A stretch of DNA of 64,000 nucleotides from Agaricus subrufescens (lineage: Eukaryota > Basidiomycota > Agaricomycetes > Agaricales > Agaricaceae), in NCBI GenBank assembly GCA_029945375.1, contig CM057066.1:682001-746000 (forward strand), given 5' to 3'. Numbering within the stretch: the stretch's first letter is position 1; every line of letters starts with the position of its first letter. Shown one piece after another: positions 10,939 to 22,779 of this stretch. The notes beneath the pieces were generated by a model, which worked only from the letters and a program-made list of their open reading frames with translations, did not search any database and was not told the origin of the DNA. Position numbers and translations under genes: made by a program.

Positions 10939-13796
10939 CTACATAACATCATCAAAAGACAAATTAAAAGTTTGATCTGTATCAGAAGGCTCCATCCAAC
11001 ATCCAACCCAATATCCCCAAACCCTGCCAGCAATAGTATGAGGTGGGGGATAACTATTTGTAACCAAAAAAGAAGATGAGGGATGTTTCCGATGAAGTGC
11101 CAAAGCACAACTTGGATTTTTGCAATATAAAGACATTGGTTGCAGATCTGTAAAATATTTGAGTACAGACATAGATGACTAATAATATTGAATATACCTT
11201 TATGTACACCTGGTATCTTTTCTGAAGGATTTTGAGCAGGGAAAACTTCCTTGACAGACCAGGGTAAAAATGCTCCACAATTAGGACAACAAGTTGGAGC
11301 AGGAGCACCACAAGGGCTATAAAGGGCATTGACCCAACGTAATAAGCAAAACCCATTGTCACCCCTCCTAGACATCATAATTCCATCAATACTTGCACCT
11401 AACTCATATTGTGCTTCTAAAAGATTGGGGAAGACTGATGGCTTTTGGTTGATATAAACTGTGGTCACAAAATTCATCAGAAATGTGTGAACAGATGTTG
11501 GATGAAAGTCTTTTTTGACAAAGGCAGTTGTAAGCCAAAATTTGCTTCAAAATCAAAGTTAGACAGGAGAATAACAAATTAAAAAATACTCACTCCTTTG
11601 TAAAACTGTGAATACGTGCAAGAAGCTCTCTTTGTACAAAAGGACCTTCACAGCACAAAAGAAAGAGACTAGCTCTAAGATCAGTTGTTATGATTTCAAT
11701 GAATCTCTTGGGAAAGAGAAAAGTGAAAAACTGAGACAAATTATTAGTATATCAGAATTTTACTTTGAATTAGATTATACTTCACATTTTCAATATCAAA
11801 AGCAGATCGGTCTTCATTTTCATCTCTTCCTGTGCCTTTAACCCAGAGGTCACCATCAGGTGTTGAATGAGTAGTTATGAAAATCAAAAAACGATCAAAT
11901 CTAATTTTGATTAGAGTTAGATTTATACTAGGAATAAATCTACTCACTGTTCAAAATCTGGAAGAAGCTTTTTCATATTTTTCCAATGAATTAACTGTCC
12001 CTTTTTATCTGTGTCATCATCAAATTCAACAATAAAATGTTGAACTTTGCTAGTAGGGGTATTGAGGAAATAATGTTTGAGATGGAGATAGATGAGGGAT
12101 GCCACAGTAGACTCTGTGTCAAAACCTTTGAGCACAAAGCTTATCAAACAAAGGGTGCCAGGACATATTTCTGGTAGTCTGCTTCTAGAAACTAGAGAGG
12201 ACTTTATGAATACTACTTCAGCAGAGTTTGTGAAAGGCTAAAATTATAGTTAGATCAATTTCAAAGTAATAGTTCTGTGTGTACTGACAACATAGGGAGT
12301 GACTGTTCCCATTCTTGTATCATTCTCTTTCCAACAATATGGACAGGTAAATTTGCCAAGATTAGGCTGTGTTGCAATGTCACCAAGGCATTTGTAACAA
12401 ACAGCCCGGTGACATTGGCAGAGATATAAGTCTCCTCCATTAAGACAACATGAACACCACTAAGAAATCATTAGACAGATATAAATTGAACATGGAAATA
12501 ATAATCACAGAACTAGCTTGAGACTCATCAATTTCCTGGCAGACCATCAGAAAAGAGTGCTAGTATATTCAAGAAATTACTCATTTACATCATCTTCATG
12601 CTCTGAGCTATCAATGTCCATCAAGTCATCATCCCCTCCCAAACCAAGATCAGCAAGAGAAGACTTGCTAGCTTCACCACCTGCCACATAGCTAACACCA
12701 GCCCTATGATGCAACCTACGTTTTCTAGCCCCATATGATTTCTTCTTCAAGCCCTTATCTCTAACATCATGCTCCTTTTCTTTTACAGCTTTCTTCCACT
12801 CAACCCTAACTGTAGCATCCCACTTGAACTGACCACGACGATTAAGAAGTTTAGGAGGAAGATTGGGAATAGTAGATTGCCCTTACAAAAATATAAGTAT
12901 AAGAATGTGTTATATAGATTTGAACTTACTGATTACCCTTCCACCAGGAACTTGACCACCACTAGATGCTGATAAAAGTATAAGAAAGTGTTACACAAAA
13001 ATGAAACTTTTACTTACTATCTTGAACTTCAGTAGTAGTGGTACTAGTAGTACCACCAGAAACCTGACCACTAACAGAAGCTTATAATATTATAAGAAGA
13101 TGTTATACAACAAATAGAAATTGTACTTACCATCTTGAACTTGAGTACTAATGGCACTAGTAGTACCACTAGAAACCTGGCCACTGACAGGAGCTTATAA
13201 TATTATAAGAAGATGCTATACAACAAAAGGAAATCATACTTACAATCTTGAACCTGAGTAGTAGTGGTACTAGTAGTACCACTAGAAACCTGACCACTAA
13301 TAGGAGCTTATGATGTTATAAGAAAATGTTATACAACAAATGGAAATCATACTTACTATCTTGAACTGGGGTAGTAGTGGTACTAGTAGTACCAGGTTCT
13401 TATAAGAATATCAAGATAAGCTATACTTGTTATTATGAAATACTCACCAACTTCACTAACACTTTCTTGTTGCTCCATTCTACCCTCTATAATACTGGTA
13501 AAAATAGAGAACTAAGATATGAAAAATTACTTACTAGACTTGCGACGTGGTTTGCGACCTCTACCCTTACCCTTACCTCCATGGTTATGAGTTGCAGCAG
13601 CCTGCTGACCATCAATGGCAGTGGCTAAGGAGTTAGTGAAAGTTTGGTTCCTAGCCAGATTTCCCCTAACCCTAGAGGAGTGAGTAGGGGCAGGAGAGAC
13701 AGCAGAGGCAGGAGCAGGAGTAGCAGGGGGGACAGAGAGCCTCTGAGGGGTAGAGGAGGTGTGGACAGGAATGGTGACAGAGGAAGGTTGAGACAT
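10939..13796 (-). CDS. KDZ-element zinc-cluster protein, 719 aa, 15 exons
   Basis: The exons on the minus strand are 13535-13796, 13448-13486, 13357-13398, 13244-13306, 13131-13193, 13018-13080, 12930-12968, 12589-12881, 12509-12535, 12289-12459, 11948-12237, 11786-11900, 11594-11730, 11198-11544 and 10939-11147. They sum to 2160 nt in one frame. The N-terminus is Ser/Pro-rich and ends in a basic, AT-hook-like run (GKGKGRGRKPRRKS). Exons 3-6 are near-identical 21-residue Thr/Ser repeats. A basic/acidic linker follows, then a PHD/RING-like cluster (residues about 298-345: WCSCCLNGGDLYLCQCHRA, then YKCLGDI, FTCPYCW). Two further Cys pairs lie in the C-terminal part (CCPNCGAFLPW and LYCKNPSC). 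No catalytic domain was recognised. A DNA- or chromatin-binding accessory role in transposition is my inference. Exact use of the small exons is predicted only from splice sites and frame. Confidence 0.75.
13018..13398 (-). repeat. Tandemly duplicated exon-intron cassettes
   Basis: Three 63-nt exons (13244-13306, 13131-13193, 13018-13080) and a related 42-nt exon (13357-13398) alternate with three introns of exactly 50 nt, giving a 113-bp period. Each exon encodes SGQVSSGTTSTT-type residues and each intron has donor GTAAGT and an acceptor ending ATAAG. All junctions have the same phase, so copy-number changes would keep the frame. Confidence 0.85.
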
Positions 13797-14977
13797 GGTG
13801 GGCAGAAGCAAGAAAGAATGATGGGTGTTCAAAAGTTTTTCATCTTATATATGGTCAGATCTGTAAAATCACATGAGCAAACATGTTTGGATTACCTGGG
13901 TCCTCATAAAATGAAATTGACTAAGTTTTTACCCTTATAAAATCAAACTGACAGAGTTTCCCCTTATAAAATCAGACTGACAGGGTTTCCCCTCTATTCA
14001 TGATAATATATATGCATTGTTACATGAGGATTGCAAGTTAAAAATTGAAAACACTACACTAAAAAAAAGTTACATGGCATGAAACAGGCGGGCCCTCCTG
14101 TCTCAGGTCATATAACTACATATAAGAAGAATACAATGTAAGTAACAAACAAGTACATATGATATACAAATGACTGAGTAACAATAAATAGTAAGTACAA
14201 CTTAATACATTCACAGAGAGGATACTTACAAAGTAAGACAAAACATAGCAGATCATCTTGCAGTAAAATACGCCCACCTACAAGCATATTGAGTATGGGT
14301 CAAAAGTAAATCAGACATGTACCTTATATAGCCGTGACACAATAATGACAGAGAATGACATAGTCTAGCATAGAAGGTTGGGCATTACTAAGTATATCAT
14401 ACAAGAGGTAGCACTCACCGAAAAGATGCAGCATACAAATGATACAGATGGTGGGAAAAGTAGAGTGGCACATGCGAGGAATAAGATCTGTCAAGTATAC
14501 ATCATGAGTAAAGCAATAGAATCAACCTGGATCACAGAAGGCAGACTCACACAGTGTAGAGGTACAACAAGGCATAAGTAATGCTGAGTGAGTCAAATGC
14601 TACGAAGATACTTTATGACACATGGTCAGTAATGGAGTTCACAAATGTAAGGGGTGCCACTGACAACACCAGTTCACTGAGCAAGGCAGTATATAATCCC
14701 AAGAGCATAGCAAAGGGAGACAAGAACCTGTAACGCGTGAGTAAGACAAACACATGTAGATCAATGACAAACCTCAAAAGATAGAGGGACACCAAAACGT
14801 TGGTGTAGAGTGTGTCCATGATGACACCAGATGCTTTATATGAGGATGAGATGAGATCCACACACACAAATAATAGAATGAGTACCGACATGAACACAAG
14901 GACATGGTATTCTATCAGTGGCGGATATCTCCATGAACACAAAGGAGAATGCCAAATAGATGAACAAAATCAAACAC

Positions 14978-15300
14978 TGAACAAACACTAAAAAACTACA
15001 AATGAGTGAGAGATGCAAGTAAGGCGCACACAGTAGCATAAAGGATAGCCTACCAAAGTCGCAACACATCATGGCAATATGGGGTAAGAGAGTGAGGGGA
15101 GGAGGGTGTGTGACGGATAAGACGAAAGCAGAGACCGAACAAACACTAAAAAACTACAATGAGTGAGAGAGATGCAAGTATAGTGCACGTGGTAGTGTTA
15201 AGAATGGCCTACCAAAGTCCCAACATGTTCCTTCAACACACTGCAATACTGGAGCAAGAGAGTGAAGAGAGGGCATGTGATGGATAGGCGGGGAGGATAT
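14978..15300. repeat. Direct repeat of about 158 bp, two copies
   Basis: The block beginning GAACAAACACTAAAAAACTA at 14979 recurs at 15137. Both copies continue through a GAGTGAGAG run and a CCTACCAAAGTC motif and end in a TGTGA(C/T)GGATA segment. The copies differ at scattered positions. Confidence 0.75.
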
Positions 15301-15397
15301 CAATACCTACAGGAAAAAAGGAAGTCTACAACCGGGTAGACCATGACAGACCAGTAAATTTCTGAGAGATTGAGTGGGGATACAGGATAGCATCAAT

Positions 15398-15567
15398 GAA
15401 AACGCACAGGTAAAGCAATAACAAACACAGAAAAAGCGATAGCGCACACAGGTAAACTGACAGCGCACACAGGTAAAGTGATAGCGCACAGGTAAACTGA
15501 CAGCGCACACATGAAAAGCGATAGCGCACACGTGAAAAGTGATAGCGCACACAGGTAAAGCGATAGA
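15398..15567. repeat. Short tandem repeat, about 19-20 bp unit
   Basis: The unit resembles GCGATAGCGCACACAGGTAAA and is repeated about seven to eight times with A/G alternation in the GATAG/GACAG half. Cys/Phe-rich minus-strand ORFs here are translations of the repeat. Confidence 0.75.
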
Positions 15568-16739
15568 CATTAAAAGACTATGTCTGTGTTAGATAGTTGC
15601 AATAAACGGTGTGGGATAGAACAAACGATGGCGCACCAAGTCTCCAAGAAGTTCCTCCATCGCGAGAGCATGACAAAGCAGAAATGGTGGGAGACTCGAG
15701 AATCGTAAGCGCTTCTGCGAACTCCTCACGATCCCTCCGCCAAAGCGAGAGGCACGGTCAGCGCACGTTGACGCAGCCCATGGTGAGGACATCCCCACGC
15801 TCACACCACAGCTGGCACAGAGGTCAAGCGGGTCTGTGAGCAGTCGGAGAGGCTGAAGAACCTCGGCCAAACAGGCCAAGGGTGTTCCAATCGCACCCAA
15901 TCTACGAAGTCGACATGCCTTTTCCAAGCCTCATTGCGGGGGCGCCTAACCGCAACTCGACCGTACTCAGTCGAAACGACGACAAGAAGGGGGATAGAAC
16001 TGCGAACGATCTGAGGGAAGAGGAATGAAAGGCGAGGAAAAGGCCTACTCGACGATGCACTGTTCTATTTATTGCGTGCGGGGAGCGCCATTGATAACAG
16101 CACGGATCATTTCATTGCCCTGCAATCGCTGTAAAGTTGAGGCAGGGTCGTGGCAGGGACCCATTGCAGCTGTCAGCGTCCCGCACGCCAAGCCAGGGAA
16201 GTGAGCGCGATATGGACGACAACACAAAATCATAACACTCACTCTGTTCGCAACTTTCTTCACTCGCAGAGCATCATCCATGTGGTCCTCGAACACTCGA
16301 AACCACCCAGGTATCAACCGTCCCAGCATGCGATAAGCGAACGCTGTGAACGGATAGTCGCCAGACACCATCAAGGCTTTAGTACCCAAAAAGGCTAGCG
16401 GTGTTCGGCAGCAGTTGCCTTGCCGGCAGACTGTCCCGAACTCCATTGACAGTTCAGGGTAGGGCCTGCGTGTGCTCGCGCAAAAACAATAACATCGACA
16501 GGATGCATTTCGATTTGAATTCAAAGCGACACTTATGAAGAACTAAAGCAGTAACAAACATATGAGCGGCCCGCATGAAGTTAAATCTCCCTCAAAGGCC
16601 ACCATTATGAAGATTAGAGCGGTGACAACCTACTAACATTTTCATTGAAAGAATGGAAGGCAGCCGAAGAAAATGCCTTTGTACCCGAATCAATGTGTCA
16701 TTGTACCTTGTTACCCGGTGTGACAATCAATGATGCTAA

Positions 16740-18700
16740 GCTTTGACCTATACCAAAACAGTCGCCTACGTTTCGTTTCCCTTGCCCCTGATTGCGGCCA
16801 TCGCAGCTCACGATGCCACGCCATCGTCAAGCCGTCACTGGACTTGGTCCGTGCACAGGCCAAACGCAACATCGCGGCCATGCGCACGGCTATCGCAGAC
16901 AACATGCCATTATCATGTCATCATTTTGCCATTGATCAGGGCCATTGCATCCTGGACGTCAAACCGATCCCGAAATGAAAGTCGTAAATGTACGTATTCA
17001 TTGGTTTTTGCACTGAGCGCACACCCATCTTGAGACGCGATGCACGACAAAGTCGCGCCGTGATCAGCGAGCATCTGATCACAGCAAGACCACGCCCATC
17101 GATCCACTCGGTCCATGCGCAGGCCAAAAAGCAAGATCGTAGCCACGCGCACGGCTATCGCAGACACAATGCCATTATCACCTCACTTTTGCCATCGATC
17201 AGGGCCGTTGCATCCCGAATGTCAAACCAATCCCGAAATGAAAGTCGTAAATGTACGTACTCATTTCTTGATTTTTGCACTGAGCGCACACCCATCTTGA
17301 GACGCGATGCACGACAAAGTCGCGCCGTGATCAGCGAGCATCTGATCACAGCAAGACCACGCCATCGATCCACTCGGTCCATGCGCAGGCCAGCAAGATC
17401 GTAGCCACGCACGCTATCGCAGACACAATGCCATTATCATCTTATTTTGCCATCGATCAGGGCCGTTGCATCCCGAATGTCAAACCAATCCCGAAATGAA
17501 AGTCGTAAATGTACGTACTCATTTCTTGATTTTTGCACCGAGCGCACACCCATCTTGAGACGCGATGCACGACAAAGTCGTGCCGTGATCAGCGAGCATG
17601 TGATCACAGCAAGACCACGCCCATCGATCCACTCGGTCCATGCGCAGGCCAAAAGCAAGATCGTAGCCACGCGCACGGCTATCGCAGACACAATGCCATT
17701 ATCACCTCACTTTGCCATCGATCAGGGCCGTTGCATCCCGAATGTCAAACCGATCCCGAAATGAAAGTCGTAAATGTACGTACTCATTTCTTGATTTTTG
17801 CACTGAGCGCACACCCATCTTGAGACGCGATGCACGACAAAGTCGTGCCGTGATCAGCGAGCATCTAATCACAGCAAGACCACGCCCATCGACGTACTTG
17901 GTCCATGCGCGGGCCAAAAGCAAGACCGTAGCCATGCGCACGGCTATCGCAGACACAATGCCATTATCATCTCATTTTGCCATCTATCAGGGCCGTTGCA
18001 TCCCGAATGTCAACCAAATCCCGAGATGAAATTCGTAAGTGTACGTGATCATTTCTTGATTTTCGCACCTCACTGACACGCATCTCGAGACACAATGCAC
18101 GACAAGGTTGTTGCCGTGATCAGTGGGCATCTGATCACGGCAGGACCACGCCCATTGACGTACTTGGTCCATGAGCGGGCCAAAGCAAGATCGCGGCCAT
18201 GCGCTGATTATAGGAGAAAAAAAAATCACGGCCATGCGTTGATTATAGGAAAAAAAAGATCGCGGACATGTGCAAGCTAAAATACAAGGCCGCTGCCACA
18301 ACGGCCACGCCATTATTCTGCCATCATGCCATTAATCAGGGCTATTGCCTCCTGACTGTCAAAGCAATCCCGCAATGAAGAGTGTAAGTGTTTGCACTTC
18401 ATTGACAGTCGTCTTGATGCACTACACATGACAAAACTGTGCCATGATCAGTAGGCATCTGATCACAGCCATTGCACCTCGCAATGTCAAGGCACTGTCA
18501 TACCGTTACTGCACTCAGTCCATGTACAGGCTAAAATACAAGGTCATGGCTATACCATTGATCAGGGCTGCGTCCCGAACATCAAAGTAATCCCATAATG
18601 AAGGCATTAAGTGTACATATCTATTTCTATTTCTTGATCCTCACACCTTGCTGACATGATACACAACAAAGTCATGTTGTAATCAGTGTACACAAAATCA
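16740..18700 (+). repeat. Satellite array, about 265-bp period
   Basis: The landmark CGAAATGAAAGTCGTAAATG starts at 16971, 17234, 17492 and 17757, with a mutated copy at 18022, giving spacings of 258-265 bp. A more decayed copy lies near 18370, after an insertion that includes a duplicated ATCGCGGCCATG-like segment. Each unit contains the near-palindrome TGATCAGCGAGCATCTGATC. The several staggered ORFs in the region are repeat translations. Confidence 0.9.
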
Positions 18701-19052
18701 TAAAATACTTGAATATGATGCTTTTGTCAAAGTAGAACCCTTCAATGTTAATTTAAGCCATATGGTTTCTGTAGAATAGTTTTACCACTGTCACACCACC
18801 ATCCCTGCATGTCACAATCATGCTGTCAATCTTGTAGACATGCTGTAAGTCCTACTGTATATACCAAATTCCTGGGACTGCTAGCTTGCTTCTCTGGCTA
18901 AATTAATTTCCCAAGCACAGCTACTGATGCCATCCACAGTTTGCTCACATAGGGTATAATGAAATTGCTTAAATACCTGTTAGTCAGTAGAATTCAACTA
19001 ACCCCTCAGTGCTATTTTACTTGCTCTTGGAAAAAAGCCTTGTCTACTCAAC

Positions 19053-20650
19053 ATGTCTTCAACCCTGACTCAATACAGTCAGTATCAAATGATTATATCT
19101 AATCATGATTACTGACAGTGATTGTTAGCCTTTTTACAATTGAAGGAAGAAGAAAAGACTTTACTTGCCATTATCAAATACCAACAAGATCAGTTGAAAC
19201 TTGCTCAGGCAAGGAAAAAGACTGCCAAGAGTCGAAGTATGTTATTTTTTATGGTTATCTAGATATTTATTGAAACAATGAATGAATATCTTTAGAAAAT
19301 ATAAAGTCTATAACTATGACTATTGCAAACAGGAAAAAGCACCTGGATAATATTCAAGAGCTACTGCAAAGCCTGTATGAAGATGAGGCTACAACTGATG
19401 CAGCCTCAGTGTCTGCTGTAACTGATGAGGTCTCAACTTCAGCTTTTACCCAATCTCAGCATAATTCCCCTACTCCAATTGAAGAGAATATACCAGCCAC
19501 TACTACACCACCTACCTCTAAAAATGCTTCAACTTCCATGGCTCCTGTTCTAGCATCTGCTCAGCCTCCCCAATCTACTACCCCTCTTAACACTCTACCT
19601 GGTCCAGCTATTTGTGATTTTTCCTCTGATGAGGATGTTGATGAATATCAACCATATGCTGGAACTGCCAAATATGTGGAGATTGATAGTCCTGATGAAA
19701 TTATGAAAATTTTGACTCCTGAAAATAAAGAATCCTGTGAGTTTCAATTGTTCTAGCAAATTTGACATTATTTTGACTATTTCCAGTATTCAAAAATTTG
19801 AAAAGACAAGCTGATGATGACTCTGCAAGCTCAGAAGTAACTATACCAGGTAATTCTTCTAAGCTCTATTGGCTTTTTTAATAATGGCATTGTAGAACTG
19901 AAAAAAGGAAAAGAAAAGGCAAGACCTAACAAAAAGGCCAAGTCTGAACCAAAGCAACACAGCCACAGTATGTATTCTATATTATTCAATATCTACTGAT
20001 TAATCACATTTGAAACAGCTGAAGGAATTAAAATTTTAACTGATTGGCTCACTGCTCAAGTCTTTGAAAAACCATACATTCCAACTTCTCTCAAGAACCA
20101 AGTCAGGAAAAATCATGGATTTCTGCCAGAGGCATATACCACTACCCAGGCTCTTACATTGGAAATGCTTACCAATGAATCTGGTAATACTATCTGCATT
20201 CACCATGACTTGAAAGACAGGGTGACATCACATGTTGATGGTTTTCAGTCTATGGCAGATATCCAGATTCATGGTGTACCAGTTCCTAGAATGATGAAGA
20301 CTAGAAAAAATGCTAGGAAACAGGTTGATGGGCATTTTTCTTGTGGGTGTGCTGTTGAAACTGCTGTTGTAGGTGCTGCTCTCTGGAAGAGCTGGGAGAT
20401 TTCTTCTTTCATCAAAGATAGTAGAGTAACTGAGGGTTTTGGCTCACAACCCCTCAATCCAAGAAATACTCTTTTCATTATTCAAAATCTGGATAGACTT
20501 TGGGGTATCAAGAGTACAGATTTATTCAGTGGATCTATAGGAGACAAGGAAGCAGCTGAGAAGATGATGATGAAGAAAGCTATAGGACATATTAGCAATG
20601 CTTACTATGAGAAGTTTGGAGTCAGTCTAAATGTAGAGGAGTTGTTGTAG
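19053..20650 (+). CDS. KDZ-element companion protein, 446 aa
   Basis: Six exons (19053-19077, 19129-19236, 19296-19736, 19787-19849, 19896-19967, 20019-20650) sum to 1341 nt in one frame. The first exon encodes only eight full codons. Residues about 10-60 form a charged coiled coil (LQLKEEEKTLLAIIKYQQDQ). A Ser/Thr/Pro-rich and acidic linker follows, with FSSDEDVDEYQ. A basic run, KKGKEKARPNKKAKSEPK, looks like a nuclear localisation signal. The C-terminal 210 residues form the only globular-looking part (TEGIKILTDWLTAQVFEKPY ... HFSCGCAVETAVVGAALWKSW). I do not recognise the domain. AT-rich codons and Ser/Thr/Pro linkers match the other three element genes, so it probably belongs to the transposon. 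Its job is unknown; DNA binding would fit the basic segment but is a guess. Confidence 0.75.
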
Positions 20651-21000
20651 ATATGATGAATTTTGATGTTTTGCATTATCATATAACAAAATGTGAGGAT
20701 TGTTTAGACTACAACTGCAGAGTCAGAACTAAATGGGTTCTGACAAGGGATAGGCATTGACCTCAGTGACATGACAGCACACTGTGCTCTCCAGCAGATT
20801 CTGGGATGCCTGAAGAGCAAAAGTGGATAGAAATACAAAGAGTGGAAAGCTTAGCAGATTGATAGGTATTGAGAGGGAAATAATCTAGGTCAATTTCAAA
20901 CTGAGGCACTAGGTACAGGAATTATAAACTTATATACAAGGACATATAGGAGTAGGATACAGAATAGGAATAGTCCCAGATAAAAAGAATAGGAAATTCC

Positions 21001-22360
21001 CACATCAGTAGAATTCTGCCATGCACAATTATGCCACATCAGTAGAGTTTTACTGTGCACAGTTATCCCACATTAGTAGAATTCTACTGTGCACAGCTAT
21101 CCTCTATCAGTAGAATTCTACTGTGCACAGTTATCTTACATCAGTAGAATTCTACTGTGCACAGTTATCTTACATCAGTAGAATTCTACTGTGCACAGCT
21201 ATCCTCTATCAGTAGAAATCTACTGTGCACAGTTATCCCACATCAGTAGAATTCTACTGTGCACAGTTATCCCACATCAGTAGAATTCTACTGTGCACAG
21301 TTATCTTACATCAGTAGAAATCTACTGGACACAGCTTTCCTCAATCAGTAGAAATCTACTGGACACAGCTATCCTCTATCAGTAGAATTCTACTGTGCAC
21401 AGTTATCCCACATCAGTAGAATTCTACTGCATACAGTTATCCTCTATCAGTAGAATTCTACTGCACACAGCTATCCTCTATCAGTAGAATTCTACTGTGC
21501 ACAGTTATCCCATATCAGTAGAATTCTACTGCATACAGTTATCCTCTATCAGTACAATTCTACTGTGCACAGTTATCTTACATCAGTAGAATTCTACTGG
21601 ACACAGCTATCCTCTATCAGTAGAATTCTACTGTGCACAGTTATCCCACATCAGTAGAATTCTACTGCATCCAGTTATCCTCTATCAGTAGAATTCTACT
21701 GTGCACAGTTATCTCACATCAGTAGAATTCTACTGTGCACAGTTATCCCATATCAGTAGAATTCTACTGCAAACAGTCATCCTCTATCAGTAGAATTCTA
21801 CTGTGCACAGTTATCTTACATCAGTAGAAATCTACTGGACACAGCTTTCCTCAATCAGTAGAAATCTACTGGACACAGCTATCCTCTATCAGTAGAATTC
21901 TACTGTGCACAGTTATCCCACATCAGTAGAATTCTACTGCATACAGTTATCCTCTATCAGTAGAATTCTACTGCACACAGCTATCCTCTATCAGTAGAAT
22001 TCTACTGTGCACAGTTATCCCACATCAGTAGAATTCTACTGCACACAGCTATCCTCTATCAGTAGAATTCTACTGTGCACAGTTATCCTACATCAGTAGA
22101 ATTCTCCTGCATACAGTTATCCTCTATCAGTAGAAATCTACTGTGCACAGTTACCCCACATCAGTAGAATTCTACTGCACACAGCTATCCTCTATCAGTA
22201 GAATTCTACTGTGCACAGTTATCCCATATCAGTAGAATTCTACTGCATACAGTTATCCTCTATCAGTACAATTCTACTGTGCACAGTTATCCCATATCAG
22301 TAGAATTCTACTGCATACAGTTATCCTCTATCAGTACAATTCTACTGTACACAATGAGTG
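21001..22360 (-). repeat. Right subterminal palindrome array, 34-bp period
   Basis: About 40 units share the core CAGTAGAATTCTACTG with a spacer such as TGCACAGTTATCCCACAT; for example, the core starts at 21244 and 21278, 34 bp apart. Read on the minus strand the spacer becomes ATGTGGGATAACTGTGCA, which resembles the left-array spacer (AGTGGGTATGTTGTGA), so the two arrays are inverted copies. Higher-order periodicity exists: blocks with CTCTAT, CCCACAT and CTTACAT spacers recur in the same order. Confidence 0.92.
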
Positions 22361-22521
22361 GAATCCTACTCCACACAGTTTTTACACACTAGTAGAATCC
22401 TACCATTCATGTTTCCCCCATCCCAGTAGGATTCTATTATATTTCACATCCCATGCTAGTAAGATTCTACTCCCACTAGTAGCAGGCTGCTGTATGACTA
22501 CTATAGTTATACAGGTTGCCT

Positions 22522-22583
22522 AAAATGTACTGGTGGCTGTATGTGGTTTGTACAGCCGGCTGTATGTGTTATGTACAGTATAC
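22522..22583 (-). repeat. Right terminal inverted repeat
   Basis: The reverse complement matches the left terminus 4205-4267 at about 86 percent of positions, including the full CATACAGCCGGCTGTACAA core. The sequences stop matching just outside GTATAC, which sets the element's right edge. Confidence 0.85.
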
Positions 22584-22779
22584 ATCAGTCCCCTGCCCCT
22601 TGAATCTCCCCGCCCTTGTTACTTTGTTTTCAAAGCTGAAGCTCCCTTTTCTTTTCTTTTACTGAGGGGTCTCGGTCGGTTATTGTACACAACCTATGCG
22701 CGTTATTGTCCTCTTTTTGTTATTGTTATTTAGTTTACCGATTAACTTGCATGATCTTAACTCCTGTTTACGACTGACT

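Larger units (their letters stand above)
13797..19052. other. Non-coding interior of the transposon
   Basis: This 5.2-kb gap between two element genes holds the repeats listed separately and no gene I can support. Up to about 15.3 kb it is AT-rich. From about 15.6 to 18.6 kb it is visibly richer in CG dinucleotides, unlike the element's genes. A minus-strand frame at 16069-16446 starts with an ATG and has a possible GTGAGT intron, but it resembles nothing I know and could be chance. Confidence 0.5.
4205..22583. mobile_element. About 18.4-kb KDZ-type DNA transposon
   Basis: The ends are imperfect terminal inverted repeats (4205-4267 and 22522-22583), which match at about 54 of 63 positions when one is reverse-complemented. 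Inside each end lies an array of 34-bp palindromic repeats, and the arrays are inverted relative to each other. Between them are four intron-rich genes: a 366-aa protein on minus (6184-7481), the KDZ transposase on plus (7786-10849), a 719-aa zinc-cluster protein on minus (10939-13796) and a 446-aa protein on plus (19053-20650). KDZ (Kyakuja-Dileera-Zisupton) transposases are known from basidiomycetes and carry CxC cysteine clusters, which fits. The transposase gene and its companions look intact, so the copy may be recent. No clear target-site duplication could be read at the borders, so the exact outer edge is uncertain by a few bases. The GC-richer satellite block at about 15.6-18.7 kb may be a secondary insertion. 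Confidence 0.85.

Noticed and set aside
15307..15570. Cys/Phe-rich minus-strand ORFs with CVRCQF repeats
   Set aside because: Translation of a 19-20-bp tandem repeat.
16730..18313. Several overlapping ORFs of 60-138 aa with shared peptides
   Set aside because: They recur at the satellite period in several frames and both strands, so they are repeat translations.
4205..22583. A Starship-like giant element
   Set aside because: No DUF3435-type tyrosine recombinase is seen. Terminal inverted repeats and a KDZ transposase explain the element.
4195..22595. Target-site duplication flanking the transposon
   Set aside because: Bases next to the two termini (about TGATTTA on the left and TCAGTCC on the right) do not form a convincing direct repeat.
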